64,000 nucleotides of DNA from Variovorax paradoxus (GCA_016806145.1 CP063167.1:2414501-2478500); one strand, 5' to 3'; numbered from the stretch's first letter, positions 8,019 to 19,833 are shown. Notes: generated by a model not told the origin, from the sequence alone. Made by a program: numbers and translations.

Positions 8019-9551
8019 ATGACCACCTCCATCATCCATCCCGTCGTCCTGTGCGGCGGCAGCGGCACGCGCCTGTGGCCGCTCTCGCGCAAGGCATTGC
8101 CCAAGCAGTTCGCGCCGCTGGTGGGAGGCAAGAGCCTGCTGCAGCTCACGCTGGAGCGGCTGCGCGGCCTGCATGGCGAGATCACCTGCATCGCTTCGGA
8201 GGAACATCGCTTCCTCGTGCGCGAGACCGTGGACGCCGCCGGCATCGGCGGGCGCCAGATCCTCGAGCCCGGGGGCCGCAACACCGCGGCCGCGATGGCG
8301 GTGGCGGCGCTGCAGGCCGGGGCCGACGACCTGCTGCTGTTCGCGCCCGCCGACCATCACATCCCCGATGCCGAACTGTTCGCGCGCACCGTGCGCGGCG
8401 GCGTCGAGGCGGCGCGCGCCGGCCGCATCGTGACCTTCGGCGTCACGCCGACCTTCGCGAGCACGGCCTACGGCTACATCGAGGTGGGTGCCGCCGCGGG
8501 CGACGGTTGCAGCCACGCGGTCTCGCGCTTCCTCGAGAAGCCCCAGGCCGAGGTGGCGGCGGCGCTGATCGCGCATGGCGGCTTCTGTTGGAACGCGGGC
8601 ATCTTCCTCGTGCGCGCCGGCACGCTGGTCGCGGCCTTGCGCACGCATGCGCCCGACATCCTGCTGGCCTGCGAGCACGCGGTCGCGTCGTCGTCGGTCG
8701 ACGGCAGCTTCCTTCGGCTCGGCGTCGAGGCCTTCCAGGCCTGCCGCAGCGAGAGCATCGACTACGCGGTGCTCGAGAAGCACCCCGACATCGCGATGGT
8801 GCGCTTCGAGGGCGCGTGGAGCGACGTGGGCAGCTGGAACGCGGTGGCGACCCTGCACCCCGCCGACGAGGCCGGCAACCGCACGAGCGGCAAGGGCCGC
8901 AGCCTGCGCGCGCGCAACACCTTCATCCATGCGCCGCATCGCCCGGTGGTGGCGCTGGGCACCGAGAACCTGATCATCGTCGACACGCCCGACGCGGTGC
9001 TGGTCGCGAGCGCGGACTGCGCGGAGCAGGTCGCGGAGGTGGTGCGCATGCTGGCGCTCGAGGGCCGGCCCGAGGCCACCGAGCACCGGCGCACGGTGCG
9101 GCCCTGGGGCGCGTACGACAGCGTCGACAACGGCGAGCGTTTCCAGGTCAAGCACATCACGGTCAAGCCCGGCGCCAAGCTGTCGCTGCAGATGCATCAC
9201 CACCGCTCGGAACACTGGATCGTGGTGCAGGGCACGGCCAAGACCACCTGCGACGGCAAGGTCAGGCTGGTGCGCGAGAACGAATCGATCTACCTGCCGC
9301 TGGGTTGCGTGCACCGGCTCGAGAACCCGGGCAAGACGACGCTGGAGGTGATCGAGGTCCAGACCGGCAGCTACCTCGGCGAAGACGACATCGTGCGCTT
9401 CGACGACAGCTACGGGCGCTGCGGCATCGTGGCGGATCGCGGCGATGCGCAGAACCAGCCGTTGCTGTCGATCGCCGGCGAAGGCGCGGTCGCGGCGCCG
9501 GCAGTGGCGTGGAACAGTCCGCGTCCGCTGCCCGAACCGCAGCCCGCCTGA
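8019..9551 (+). CDS. manC: Mannose-1-phosphate guanylyltransferase / mannose-6-phosphate isomerase
   Basis: A 510-residue bifunctional enzyme of GDP-mannose synthesis. The N-terminal nucleotidyltransferase domain begins with the pyrophosphorylase signature LCGGSGTRLWPLSR and includes FVEK-type sugar-phosphate binding sequence (FLEKPQ). The C-terminal part (about 370-480) is a cupin-type isomerase domain with the metal-site stretch GAKLSLQMHHHRSEHW and the GTA segment that follows. It feeds GDP-mannose to gmd, encoded convergently just downstream, and to mannosyltransferases. The gene starts 57 bp after the response regulator; the upstream spacer is pyrimidine-rich with no strong ribosome-binding site. 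Confidence 0.92.
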   Translation: MTTSIIHPVVLCGGSGTRLWPLSRKALPKQFAPLVGGKSLLQLTLERLRGLHGEITCIASEEHRFLVRETVDAAGIGGRQILEPGGRNTAAAMAVAALQAGADDLLLFAPADHHIPDAELFARTVRGGVEAARAGRIVTFGVTPTFASTAYGYIEVGAAAGDGCSHAVSRFLEKPQAEVAAALIAHGGFCWNAGIFLVRAGTLVAALRTHAPDILLACEHAVASSSVDGSFLRLGVEAFQACRSESIDYAVLEKHPDIAMVRFEGAWSDVGSWNAVATLHPADEAGNRTSGKGRSLRARNTFIHAPHRPVVALGTENLIIVDTPDAVLVASADCAEQVAEVVRMLALEGRPEATEHRRTVRPWGAYDSVDNGERFQVKHITVKPGAKLSLQMHHHRSEHWIVVQGTAKTTCDGKVRLVRENESIYLPLGCVHRLENPGKTTLEVIEVQTGSYLGEDDIVRFDDSYGRCGIVADRGDAQNQPLLSIAGEGAVAAPAVAWNSPRPLPEPQPA

Positions 9552-9564
9552 GGCGGCGCGGCGC

Positions 9565-10814
<1,250 letters not shown>

Positions 10815-11612
10815 ATGTCCGACGAATCAACGTCCATCCGCAAGAGCTTCGCCGAGTCCAACGGCGGTCAGGTCTATCGCCTCCGGCCGCGCGAGGCCGG
10901 CGGGGCCTGTCGACCGGGCGAGCCGCAGTGGCCGCATTTCATGACCGGGCAGGACGATGCCCCGGTGCGCGTGCTGCTGGTGGACGGCGACGAGGGCATG
11001 CGCCGCGTCATCGCGCAGGAGCTGCTGTCGGACCTGCGCATCCGGCTCCAGGGCCAGGCCGGCAGCGCGCGCGACGCGCGGCGCCTGCTCGCGTCGGAAG
11101 AGTTCGACGTGCTGATGCTCGACCTGCGCCTGGCCGACGGCTCGGGCTTCGAGCTGATCCGGGATGCGCGCAAGCAGCAGAGCCACTGCGAGATCATCGT
11201 GGTCTCCGCCCTCGAGGACGACGCCCACGTGCTGCGCGCCTTCGAGGTCGGCGCCACCGGCTACCTGCTGAAGAACGCATGGCAACAGAGCTTCGCGCAG
11301 GCCGTGCTGCAGGTGGTGAACGGCGGCGCGGCCATCACGCCCAGGCTGTCGCGACGGCTCCTGGCACGCATGGGCCAGCATTCGGTCGAGCGGCCCACGC
11401 CCGATGCCCATCCGCTGGACATCGTGCTGACGACGCGGGAGCGCGAGGTGCTCGACTGCGTGGCACGCGGCCAGGCGACGCGCACGGTGAGCGAGGCGCT
11501 CGGCATCTCGATGCAGACCGTCAATGCCCACATGAAGAACATCTACAAGAAGCTCAACGTGCATTCGCGCGCGCAGGCCGTGAGCCGCGCGACCCTGACC
11601 GGGCTGCTGTGA
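10815..11612 (+). CDS. LuxR/NarL-family response regulator (paralogue 2, altered acidic pocket)
   Basis: A 265-residue paralogue of the regulator at 7176-7961, sharing the peculiar N-terminal extension (GEPQWPHFMTGQD), long identical stretches of receiver domain such as VVNGGAAITPRLSRRLLAR, and the LuxR helix-turn-helix (TTREREVLDCVA to MQTVNAHMKNIYKKL). Phospho-acceptor Asp103 and Lys153 are kept. However, the acidic pair that holds magnesium reads Asp57-Gly58-Asp59 instead of Asp-Asp-Asp, so the second acidic position is a glycine. That may weaken or alter phosphorylation. A GTG start at 10758 is possible, but ATG 10815 has a strong ribosome-binding site and matches the paralogue. It likely regulates the surrounding polysaccharide genes. 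Confidence 0.87.
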   Translation: MSDESTSIRKSFAESNGGQVYRLRPREAGGACRPGEPQWPHFMTGQDDAPVRVLLVDGDEGMRRVIAQELLSDLRIRLQGQAGSARDARRLLASEEFDVLMLDLRLADGSGFELIRDARKQQSHCEIIVVSALEDDAHVLRAFEVGATGYLLKNAWQQSFAQAVLQVVNGGAAITPRLSRRLLARMGQHSVERPTPDAHPLDIVLTTREREVLDCVARGQATRTVSEALGISMQTVNAHMKNIYKKLNVHSRAQAVSRATLTGLL

Positions 11613-11628
11613 GCCGGGCGCCGGCGGT

Positions 11629-14600
11629 TCAGGCGCCCGAGCGCCTGCCGATCCGCACCACCGCCTTCGCGGGCAGCGCCCGCCAGTCGATCCAGTCGCC
11701 CTCCCCCGCATGGTGGGTGGCGGCGGCGGCGCCTTGCGGCGCGCCCCATTGCAGCGTGAATTCGCGCTCCCCGAGCCGCAGTTCGATCTCGAAGGCCGGC
11801 CAGTGCGCCGGCACGCGCGGCGCGAGCGACAGCGCGTCGCCCTTCACCGAGAGGCCCAGCAGGGTCTCGACCGCCGCGCGGTGCAGCCACGCGGCCGAGC
11901 CCGTGTACCAGCTCCAGCCGCCGCGTCCCACGTAGGGCGCGGCGCCGTAGATGTCGCCGGCCATCACGTAGGGCTCGAGCTCGTAGGCCGGCCCGCGCCG
12001 CGGATCGCTGGCGCGATGGGCCGGGCTCAGGCCCTCGAAGCTCGCCCAGGCCGCTTCGCGGTCGCCCAGCAGCGCCTGCGCCATCATTCCCCACACGGCG
12101 CCGTGCGCGTACTGTCCGCCGTTCTCGCGCACGCCCGGCGGGTAGGCCTGGATGTAGCCCGGGTTGTTGGCCGACTGCACGAAGGGCGGCGCCAGCAGGC
12201 GCAGCAGCCCGGCCGTGTCGTCGTGCAGATGCGCCTTCGCGGCGGCCATCGCGGCCTGGGTATGGCCCTCGTCCGACGCGCCCGACAGCACCGACCAGGC
12301 CTGCGCGATCAGGTCGATGCGGCACTCGTCGTTGGCGGCCGAGCCCAGCGGCGCGCCGTTGTCGAAGAAGGCGCGGCGGAACCAGGCGCCGTCCCAGCCC
12401 GCGTCGTGCAGCGCGGCGATCCAGCCTTCGCGCGCGCGCAGCCAGCGCGCGCCGCGTTCGGTCTCGCCGCGCGCCTGCGCGATCGGCGCATAGCGCTCGA
12501 CCACGCTGCAGAGGAACCACGCGAGCCAGACCGATTCGCCGCGGCCCTCGTGGCCGACGCGGTTCATGCCGTCGTTCCAGTCGCCCGTGCCCATCAGCGG
12601 CAGGCCATGCGCGCCGATCGCGAGGCTGCGGTCGATGGCCAGCGCGCCGTGTTCGTAGAGGCTGGCGACGCGGCCGGCATGCTGCGGCGTGTAGTAGGCG
12701 TCCTCGGCGCCGGCCCGGATCGCCGCGCCCTCGATGAAGCCCACGCTCTCGTCGAACAGCGTGCCGTCGCCGGTCACCTGCGCATAGTGCGCGGCCGCGA
12801 ACGGCAGCCACAGCAGGTCGTCGGCGAAATGCGTGCGCACGCCGGCGCCGCCGGGCATGTGCCACCAGTGCTGCACGTCGCCCTCGGGAAACTGCCGCGC
12901 CGCGTTGACCAGGATCTGCGCGCGCAGCCGCTGCGGGTCGGTGAGCGCGAAGGCCATCGCGTCCTGCAGCTGGTCGCGGAAGCCGAAGGCGCCGCCGGCC
13001 TGGTAGAAGCCGGCCTTCGACCACAGCCGGCAGGCCAGGGTCTGGTAGACCAGCCAGCGATTGACCATCGCGTCGAACAGCGGATCGGGCGTGCGCACCC
13101 GCAGCCGGCCCAGCAGCTCGTCCCAGAAGCCGTCGACCTGCGCGAGCGCGGCCGGCACGTCGCGTTCGCGCCAGCGCCGCGCGAGCGCGATGGCGGCCTC
13201 GGCGCTGTCGGCATGGCCCAGCACGAAGGTGAAGCTCGCGCCCTCGCCCGCGGCCAGCCTGAATTCGCCGTCGACGGCCGCGCACGCATCGAGCCCGCTG
13301 CCGCCGCGGCCCCCGAGGCTGTCGGGCACCTCGACGATGCCGCGGCCACGGAAGAATTCGTTGCGGTCGCAGGTCCACTGGGTGGCGCCCGGCAGGCCCG
13401 CGAGCATCAGGAAGGCGGTGCCGCCGCCGAAGCCGCCGCTCGATTCACGCTGTTCGCCGAACACGGCCGCCAGATCGTCCTGCTTCCAGGTCCGCACGCT
13501 GCGGCGCTCGCCGCGCGCCGCGCCCAGCTGCCACTCGGCCATCGCGAGCGCGCGCAGCCGGCGCGTGCCGCCGCCGTCGTTGCGCAGCTGCACATGCACC
13601 AGCTTCACGGCATCGTCGCGGTCGGCCAGGAAGGTGGTGCTCAGCGACAGCCCGCCCACTCGGCATTCGAAGACCGTGTAGCCCTGGCCATGGCGAACGC
13701 GGTGCAGCAGATCGTCGGGGGCGCCCACGCTGGCGCCGCGCCCCGCCGGCGTGAGCGGCAGCAGTTCGCGCGACGCCAGGTCCTGCAGCAGGTAGTGCTC
13801 GAAGGCCGGGTCCTGCACCGGGTCGTTCGACCACGGCGTGAGCTGGTGCATGCGGCTGTTGCCGGCCCAGGTGAAGCCGTTGCCCCACTCGGAGACCTGG
13901 AAGCCGAAGCCCGCGTTGGCGATCACGTTGATCCATGGCCGCGGCGTGCGGCGCGCGAGGCCGACCTCGAAGCGGAACTCGCCGCTCGCGGCATCGAACT
14001 CGCCCGCGACGGTCTCGGATGGCAGGCTCGGCGCGGCCCCGCTTGCCAGCGGCACCGCCGGCGGCAGCACGGCCTCGGGCGCCCACGGCCCCATGCCGCG
14101 CGCCTCGCGCAGCGCGGCCACCTGCACGTCGAGCGCGCGCCCGTCGGCGGTGAACACCACGCGCGCCATGCTCGACAGCGCCGCGCGCTCGGCGGCCGAC
14201 ACCTCCTGCTCGTGCAGCAGGTAGAAGCCGGCCGTGTCGTTGCGCGGAAAGCTGTTGCGCGTCTGTTGCAGCACGCGCTGGCGCAAGGTCTCGATCTCGC
14301 GCTGCAGCGACAGCAGGTAGGAAGCGGGCTCGCCGTTGATCACCACCAGGTCGCAGGCCACGCCGCCGAAGCCCCACCACGGCTGCGCGCGCAGCAGCGC
14401 GTTGACCAGGCCCATGCCGCTCATCGAGTGGATCAGCACCAGCACGATCGGCTTGTCGCCCGAGATGCCGAAGCGCCAGATCTGCCGCAGGTCGAACAGG
14501 CCGCGCTCGCCCATCGGGCGCGGCGTGGTGTAGGTGAGGATGGTGGTGAGGTCCTGCAGCGCCACGTTCTGCGCGGGCGTGATCGTCAGGTCGCGCAGCC

Positions 14601-17600
14601 GCACCTGCGCCAGCGTGGCGGCCATGCGCTTCGTGCGCTCCACGTGCATCGGCTCGAGGTAGCGGTCGATGGTGGGCATCAGCGCCTCGATGCTGTCGTC
14701 GGCCGCGGTGGCGAAGCCCAGCCGCGCGGTGGCGCCCGGCGCGATCGACAGCCGCACGCGCAGGCAGGCGATGGGATCGAGGCCGTTCACGGGCGCGCCG
14801 GCGGCATCGAGCGGCTGCATGTCGATCGCCGGCGCCGCTAGCGTGCGGTTGCGGCCGACGAAGGCGCGCCGATCGGTCATGCAGTCGATGGCGATCACGT
14901 GCGCATCGACCGAGGCCACGAAATGCACCGCCGCCACCGCCGGATCGCCCTGCAGCCGCGGCCGGCGCGACATCAGCAGCGCGCGCAGGTCCGGGCGCCA
15001 GCGCGACTCGACGAACAGGTTGGCGAAGGCCGGATGGGCCTCGTCGGCCTTCGGATTCGAGAGCACCGGCTCGAAGTACGAGAACAGCTCGAGCGTGCGC
15101 GTGCGCTCGCCGGTGTTGTGCAGGCTGATGCTGCGCAGTTCGGTGTCGTCCTCGGGGCTGATCAGCACCGTGGTGCGCACCTGCAGGCCCGGTCCGCTGG
15201 CATCGAACTGCACCTGGTCGGCGAGGAAGCGGGTGCGGTACTCCCAGTCGATGCCGGGCGCGGGCAATGCGGTCAGCGAAACCGGCGTGTCGCGCGCGTC
15301 GTCGCGCAGGTAGAAGAAGGTGCCGTAGCCGTCGCGCAGCGGGTCGTCGCGCCAGCGCGTGACGTTGAACGAACGCCAGCGGCTCACGCCCGCGCCGCTG
15401 GCGCGCAGCGCCACCGTGTAGCGGCCGTTCGACAGCAGGTGCGTGGGCTGCGGGCCCGGCGCCAGCGGATCGACCAGCCGCGGCTGGAACATCGGCGGCA
15501 GCTCGCCGCGGCTGGGCTCGGGCGGCGAGCGCGGGTCGGCGCTGCCGATGATCTGGCGCGGCGTGCGCTCGTGCAGCAGCGAGAGATGCGCCTCCACCAC
15601 GGCCGCGCTGCCGAACCAGCGGCGCGGCGCGTCGTCGCGCAGCACGTTGCACAGCGCCACCAGGGTCATGCCCTGGTGGTGCGCCATGAAGTTGCGCACG
15701 ACCGTGAAGTCCTGCCCTTCGTGCTGGCGCGAGGCGGTGAAGTCGACCGCGTCGTGGAAGCCGTAGGCGCCGCGCGCCCCCAGCGATTCGAGCAGCCGCA
15801 GGTTGTCGACCGCCGCTGCCGGCGCGAGCACCCCGGCCAGCGCGCTCGCATAGGGCGCCACCACGCGGTCGGTGGGCGGCGTGCGGCGCAGCGCGAGGCG
15901 CGGCACGCCGAAGGGCGCGTACTGGTAGGCCAGCGAATGGTCGCGCCCGTGATAGGCCGACTCCGACACGCCCCAGGGCAGCTGCTGCGTGCGCGCGAAG
16001 GCCCGGTGCTCGGCGATGGCGGCGGCATTGGCCACCTGCAGCAGGCCGTCGTCGGGTTCGGGCATCACCAGCGAGGGCATCAGGTACTCGAACATCGAGC
16101 CCGACCACGACTTGAGGCCGGGCCGGGAGCCCACCAGCAGGAAGGGCCGGCCCAGCGCCATCCAGTGGCGCCGCGGCACGTCGGCCTTGGCGATCGCGAG
16201 GAAGCTCAGCAGCCGCGACTCCGAGGCCATCAGGTCGTAGTAGCTGGCGTCGAGCACGTCGTCGTCCACGCGCAGCCCGATGTGGAACAGGTGCCGCTTG
16301 GGGTCGTAGAGCCCGCGGAAGTCCATGCCGTCGCACAGCGCCTCGCAGCGCCTGGCGAGCGCCTCGAGCGCCTCGCCGTTGGGCGCGCCGGCCGCGTCCT
16401 GCGCCGCGAAGGCGCGGCAGGCCTGCGCCACCGCGATCAGGTGGCCGGCGAGGTTGCCGCTGTCCACGCTCGAGACGTAGGCCGGCGCCAGCCGCTCGAG
16501 CGTGCGCGTGTCGTACCAGTTGCACAGGTGGCCCTGGTGCTTGTGCAGCCGGTCGACGCTCGCGAGCGTGGCCGAAAGCCGCGCCACCAGCTCGGTGCTG
16601 CCGATCCAGCCGAACTCGCGCGCGCATGCGGCCGCCAGCAGGTACATGCCGATATTGGTCGGCGAGGTGCGGTGCGCCAGCGCGGGCTCGGGATCGGTCT
16701 GCAGGTTGTCGGGCGGCAGGTGGTTGTCCTGCGCGCCCACCACGTGCTCGAAGAAGCGCCAGGTGTCGCGCGCCAGCGCCTCGAGGTAGTCGCGCTGGCC
16801 GGTGTCGAGCGCGTCGGGACGCCCGGTCTCGACGCGGCTGCCCCACCAGGCCGCGACCGGCGCCAGCGCCCACAGCACGAACAGCAGCGGCGCCAGCACC
16901 GGCCAGTCGCTGCGGTACGCGGCCACGGCCAGCAGCAGGCAGGCCAGGCCGACCGCGCCGCCGCCGCGCACGAACACGGCCAGACGCTGGCTCGACTGCG
17001 CCTGCGATTGCGCGGCGGTGGTCCATTGCAGCAGGCCGCGCCGGCTCACCAGCAGCCGCCACAGCGCGCGCGCCATCGCATCGAGCAGCATGCGCGCCTG
17101 CGCGGCGAGCTGCACGAACTGCCAGGCCGCGCCGGCCAGGGCGCGCAGCAGCTCGACCGCGCCGACGTCGAAGAAATGGCGCAGCTCGATCGCGCGCCGC
17201 GTCGGCACCAGCCCGGCCAGCGCGCCGAGCACCGGGCCGATGGTCAGCCCCGCGGCCACGGCCAGCAAGGTCCAGCCCAGCGGCAGCGCATGCGTGAACA
17301 CCACCAGCACCAGCAGCGCGAACGAGGCCGGCACCACCAGCGAGCGGCGCAGGTTGTCACCCATCTTCCAGAGGCCCACGGCATCGATGCCGTAGTGGCC
17401 GGCGCGCCGCATCAGCGGCAGCAGCTGCCAGTCGCCGCGCACCCAGCGGTGCACGCGCGAGGCGAACACGCCCGCGTGGTGCGGGAAGTCCTCCACCAGC
17501 ACGATGTCGTTGACCACCGCGCAGCGCGCCATCGATCCTTCGAGCAGGTCGTGGCTCAGCACCGCGCCGTCGGGCAGGCGGCGATCGAGCACCGCGTGCA

Positions 17601-19833
17601 CGGCGCGCACGTTGAGCAGGCCCTTGCCGGTGAACGAACCGCTGCCGAACACGTCCTGGTACACGTCGGAGGCGCCGTTGCTGTAGGGATCGAGCCCGCA
17701 GGCGCCCGCGAAGATCCAGCGGAACATCGAGCGCTCCTCGCGCGGGCCGAAGGGCGTGACGATGCGCGGCTGCAGGATGCCGTAGCCGCCGACCACGCGG
17801 CGGCGCGCGGCATCGACGCGCGGCGCATTGAGCGGATGCGCGGCGACCGCGACCAGCTCGCGCAGCGCGCCGGGCGGCAACACGGTGTCGCTGTCGAGCG
17901 TGAGCACGTAGGGCGTGCGGCCGGTCGCGAAGCTGCCGGGCGCCAGCGGCAGGAAGCCGTCGGCCTCGCCCTGCGCCAGCAGGCGCAGCAGCATCTCGAG
18001 CTTGCCGCGCTTGCGCTCCCAGCCGATCCAGCGCCGCTCGGTGTCGCTCCAGCTGCGCGGGCGGTGCAGCAGCACGAAGCGCGGCAACGCGCCCTCGGCC
18101 GCGGGATGGCGCGCGTTGAGCGCCGCGATGCGCGCGAGCGCGTCCTCGAGCAGCGGTGCATCGCCGGGCAGCGTCGCGAGCGGCGCGTCGGCCCAGTCGG
18201 TCAACAGCGCGAACTGGGCCTGTTCCTCGCGGTTGGCGAGCCAGTGCAGCTCGAGCCGGTGCGCGAGCTGCGCGTTGCCCTCGGCCGAGACCAGCATCGC
18301 CGGCACGGCCACCAGCACCCGGTGGCGCGCGGGAATGCCGGCCGCGAAATCGAGCCGCGGCAGCGGCTGCACGCGCACCGACTCCGCGACGATGCGCTGC
18401 ACCAGCGCGGTCACGGCCTCCGACAGCGGCCAGGCGAGCAGCGCGAGCGCCAGCACCGACAGCCAGCCGCCGCGATGCGGCAATCCGTGCGCGACGGCCA
18501 GCAGCAGCAGGCCGGTGAACAGCACGACGGCGAAGGCATAGAGCGGCAGCCGCCACGAGCGCGTGCCGTGCCGCGCGGCGCGGCGCGCGCGCTGGCCCGC
18601 GGCCTCCGGGTTCGGGCGCAGCAGCGCGTCGAGCGCGGGCAGGCCCTGGCCGAACAGGTAGTAACCGGCGGTCTCGTCCGCCGGGTCGACATCGGGCTCG
18701 CGCGTATCGATGCCGTCGTGCGCGGCCGCGATGGCGAGTCGCACCACCGCCTGCGCCACCTCGCGCTCGGAGCGCCGGCTCTGGCGCGCCACCTGCTCCA
18801 TCGCGTGCGTGATCTGCTGGCGCGTGGACTCGCTCTCGGCCGCGAAGCTCGGCAGCTCGCGCAGCACGCGCAGCGAACGGCTCACGGGTTCGATCAGGTC
18901 GTTCCACTCCACCTGCCCGACCATGCGCAGCGTGGTGATGATGTTGCCGACGGTCAGGTTGGCGGCCACCTGCGCGTCCTGCGCATCGCGGATCAGCGCC
19001 GCGCCGTTCGGGCAATGCTGCTCGGTCCAGCGCACCAGCGCGGGCATGTTCTCGCCATGCTCGCCCGGCAGGCGCTGCCACAGCTGCGTGAGGTAGCTGT
19101 GCTGCAGGCCGTGGCTGTGCAGCGCGCGGAACAGCACGTCGAGCTCGGCCGCGTCGAGCCGCGCGGCCGCGTCCCAGGCCGCATGCGCGATCTCGCCCGC
19201 CACCTTGTGCTCGGCGATGCTCTCGGCCACGCGGCGCAGGTTCTCGAGCAGCACCACGCGCAAGGTGGTGGGCAGCGCCCAGAGTTCGCCGAGCGTGAGC
19301 TCGTCGACGTCCTGGTAGGCCTCGAGGAAGGCGGTGAACAGCGCCGGGTTGAGCACGCTGTCGGTGTGGGCCACGTAGGCCCAGGCGATGCCGTAGACGC
19401 GCGGCAGGCCGGCCAGCGGCGCGCGCGCGAGCTTGGGCAGGCGCGCGTAATAGCTGCGCGGCACGCCGTCCTGGATCTGCTGCAGCTGCGCCTCGACCAG
19501 GTGGAAGTTGTCGAGCAGCCATTCCGCGGCCGGCGACACGTAGCGCCCGCTCTGCGAGATCAGCGCGATGTAGTCGAAGGCGCCGCGCAGCGACTCGAGG
19601 TTCTCGTGCACGCGCGGGAAGAACGGCGCGCGCTCGCGCGCGTGGCGAGGCCGGTCGTCGTCCTCCACCAGCGCCTGCGCGCGCGCGAGGCTGCGCCCGT
19701 GCTGCTCGAAACGCTGCGCACCGAACAGCTCCGCGCGGATCGGCGGTGCCACCGGATCGTGCGGGTCGAGCAGCAGCTTGCGCGCATAGGCGCTCAGTCC
19801 GTCGAGCCTGTGGACGATGGCCGCGGCGCTCAA
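11629..19833 (-). CDS. ndvB: Cyclic beta-1,2-glucan synthase (NdvB/ChvB-type)
   Basis: A giant inner-membrane protein of about 2,734 residues that makes cyclic beta-1,2-glucan from UDP-glucose. Order of parts: a long N-terminal cytoplasmic region; membrane helices near residues 440-490; a GT84 glycosyltransferase domain with the DxD-like DSDTVLPPG near 645; more helices near 840-880 and 960-1000; a middle cyclising/transglycosylase domain (GH189-like, with MAHHQGM near 1385); and a C-terminal GH94 phosphorylase-like domain with GTGDWNDGMN near 2420, which limits chain length in characterised homologues. A TTG at 19833 overlaps the stop of the upstream small gene (TTGA) and is the preferred start; a TTG at 19875 would add 14 residues. 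Cyclic glucans serve in osmoprotection and host interaction. Confidence 0.9.
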   Translation of the reverse strand: MSAAAIVHRLDGLSAYARKLLLDPHDPVAPPIRAELFGAQRFEQHGRSLARAQALVEDDDRPRHARERAPFFPRVHENLESLRGAFDYIALISQSGRYVSPAAEWLLDNFHLVEAQLQQIQDGVPRSYYARLPKLARAPLAGLPRVYGIAWAYVAHTDSVLNPALFTAFLEAYQDVDELTLGELWALPTTLRVVLLENLRRVAESIAEHKVAGEIAHAAWDAAARLDAAELDVLFRALHSHGLQHSYLTQLWQRLPGEHGENMPALVRWTEQHCPNGAALIRDAQDAQVAANLTVGNIITTLRMVGQVEWNDLIEPVSRSLRVLRELPSFAAESESTRQQITHAMEQVARQSRRSEREVAQAVVRLAIAAAHDGIDTREPDVDPADETAGYYLFGQGLPALDALLRPNPEAAGQRARRAARHGTRSWRLPLYAFAVVLFTGLLLLAVAHGLPHRGGWLSVLALALLAWPLSEAVTALVQRIVAESVRVQPLPRLDFAAGIPARHRVLVAVPAMLVSAEGNAQLAHRLELHWLANREEQAQFALLTDWADAPLATLPGDAPLLEDALARIAALNARHPAAEGALPRFVLLHRPRSWSDTERRWIGWERKRGKLEMLLRLLAQGEADGFLPLAPGSFATGRTPYVLTLDSDTVLPPGALRELVAVAAHPLNAPRVDAARRRVVGGYGILQPRIVTPFGPREERSMFRWIFAGACGLDPYSNGASDVYQDVFGSGSFTGKGLLNVRAVHAVLDRRLPDGAVLSHDLLEGSMARCAVVNDIVLVEDFPHHAGVFASRVHRWVRGDWQLLPLMRRAGHYGIDAVGLWKMGDNLRRSLVVPASFALLVLVVFTHALPLGWTLLAVAAGLTIGPVLGALAGLVPTRRAIELRHFFDVGAVELLRALAGAAWQFVQLAAQARMLLDAMARALWRLLVSRRGLLQWTTAAQSQAQSSQRLAVFVRGGGAVGLACLLLAVAAYRSDWPVLAPLLFVLWALAPVAAWWGSRVETGRPDALDTGQRDYLEALARDTWRFFEHVVGAQDNHLPPDNLQTDPEPALAHRTSPTNIGMYLLAAACAREFGWIGSTELVARLSATLASVDRLHKHQGHLCNWYDTRTLERLAPAYVSSVDSGNLAGHLIAVAQACRAFAAQDAAGAPNGEALEALARRCEALCDGMDFRGLYDPKRHLFHIGLRVDDDVLDASYYDLMASESRLLSFLAIAKADVPRRHWMALGRPFLLVGSRPGLKSWSGSMFEYLMPSLVMPEPDDGLLQVANAAAIAEHRAFARTQQLPWGVSESAYHGRDHSLAYQYAPFGVPRLALRRTPPTDRVVAPYASALAGVLAPAAAVDNLRLLESLGARGAYGFHDAVDFTASRQHEGQDFTVVRNFMAHHQGMTLVALCNVLRDDAPRRWFGSAAVVEAHLSLLHERTPRQIIGSADPRSPPEPSRGELPPMFQPRLVDPLAPGPQPTHLLSNGRYTVALRASGAGVSRWRSFNVTRWRDDPLRDGYGTFFYLRDDARDTPVSLTALPAPGIDWEYRTRFLADQVQFDASGPGLQVRTTVLISPEDDTELRSISLHNTGERTRTLELFSYFEPVLSNPKADEAHPAFANLFVESRWRPDLRALLMSRRPRLQGDPAVAAVHFVASVDAHVIAIDCMTDRRAFVGRNRTLAAPAIDMQPLDAAGAPVNGLDPIACLRVRLSIAPGATARLGFATAADDSIEALMPTIDRYLEPMHVERTKRMAATLAQVRLRDLTITPAQNVALQDLTTILTYTTPRPMGERGLFDLRQIWRFGISGDKPIVLVLIHSMSGMGLVNALLRAQPWWGFGGVACDLVVINGEPASYLLSLQREIETLRQRVLQQTRNSFPRNDTAGFYLLHEQEVSAAERAALSSMARVVFTADGRALDVQVAALREARGMGPWAPEAVLPPAVPLASGAAPSLPSETVAGEFDAASGEFRFEVGLARRTPRPWINVIANAGFGFQVSEWGNGFTWAGNSRMHQLTPWSNDPVQDPAFEHYLLQDLASRELLPLTPAGRGASVGAPDDLLHRVRHGQGYTVFECRVGGLSLSTTFLADRDDAVKLVHVQLRNDGGGTRRLRALAMAEWQLGAARGERRSVRTWKQDDLAAVFGEQRESSGGFGGGTAFLMLAGLPGATQWTCDRNEFFRGRGIVEVPDSLGGRGGSGLDACAAVDGEFRLAAGEGASFTFVLGHADSAEAAIALARRWRERDVPAALAQVDGFWDELLGRLRVRTPDPLFDAMVNRWLVYQTLACRLWSKAGFYQAGGAFGFRDQLQDAMAFALTDPQRLRAQILVNAARQFPEGDVQHWWHMPGGAGVRTHFADDLLWLPFAAAHYAQVTGDGTLFDESVGFIEGAAIRAGAEDAYYTPQHAGRVASLYEHGALAIDRSLAIGAHGLPLMGTGDWNDGMNRVGHEGRGESVWLAWFLCSVVERYAPIAQARGETERGARWLRAREGWIAALHDAGWDGAWFRRAFFDNGAPLGSAANDECRIDLIAQAWSVLSGASDEGHTQAAMAAAKAHLHDDTAGLLRLLAPPFVQSANNPGYIQAYPPGVRENGGQYAHGAVWGMMAQALLGDREAAWASFEGLSPAHRASDPRRGPAYELEPYVMAGDIYGAAPYVGRGGWSWYTGSAAWLHRAAVETLLGLSVKGDALSLAPRVPAHWPAFEIELRLGEREFTLQWGAPQGAAAATHHAGEGDWIDWRALPAKAVVRIGRRSGA

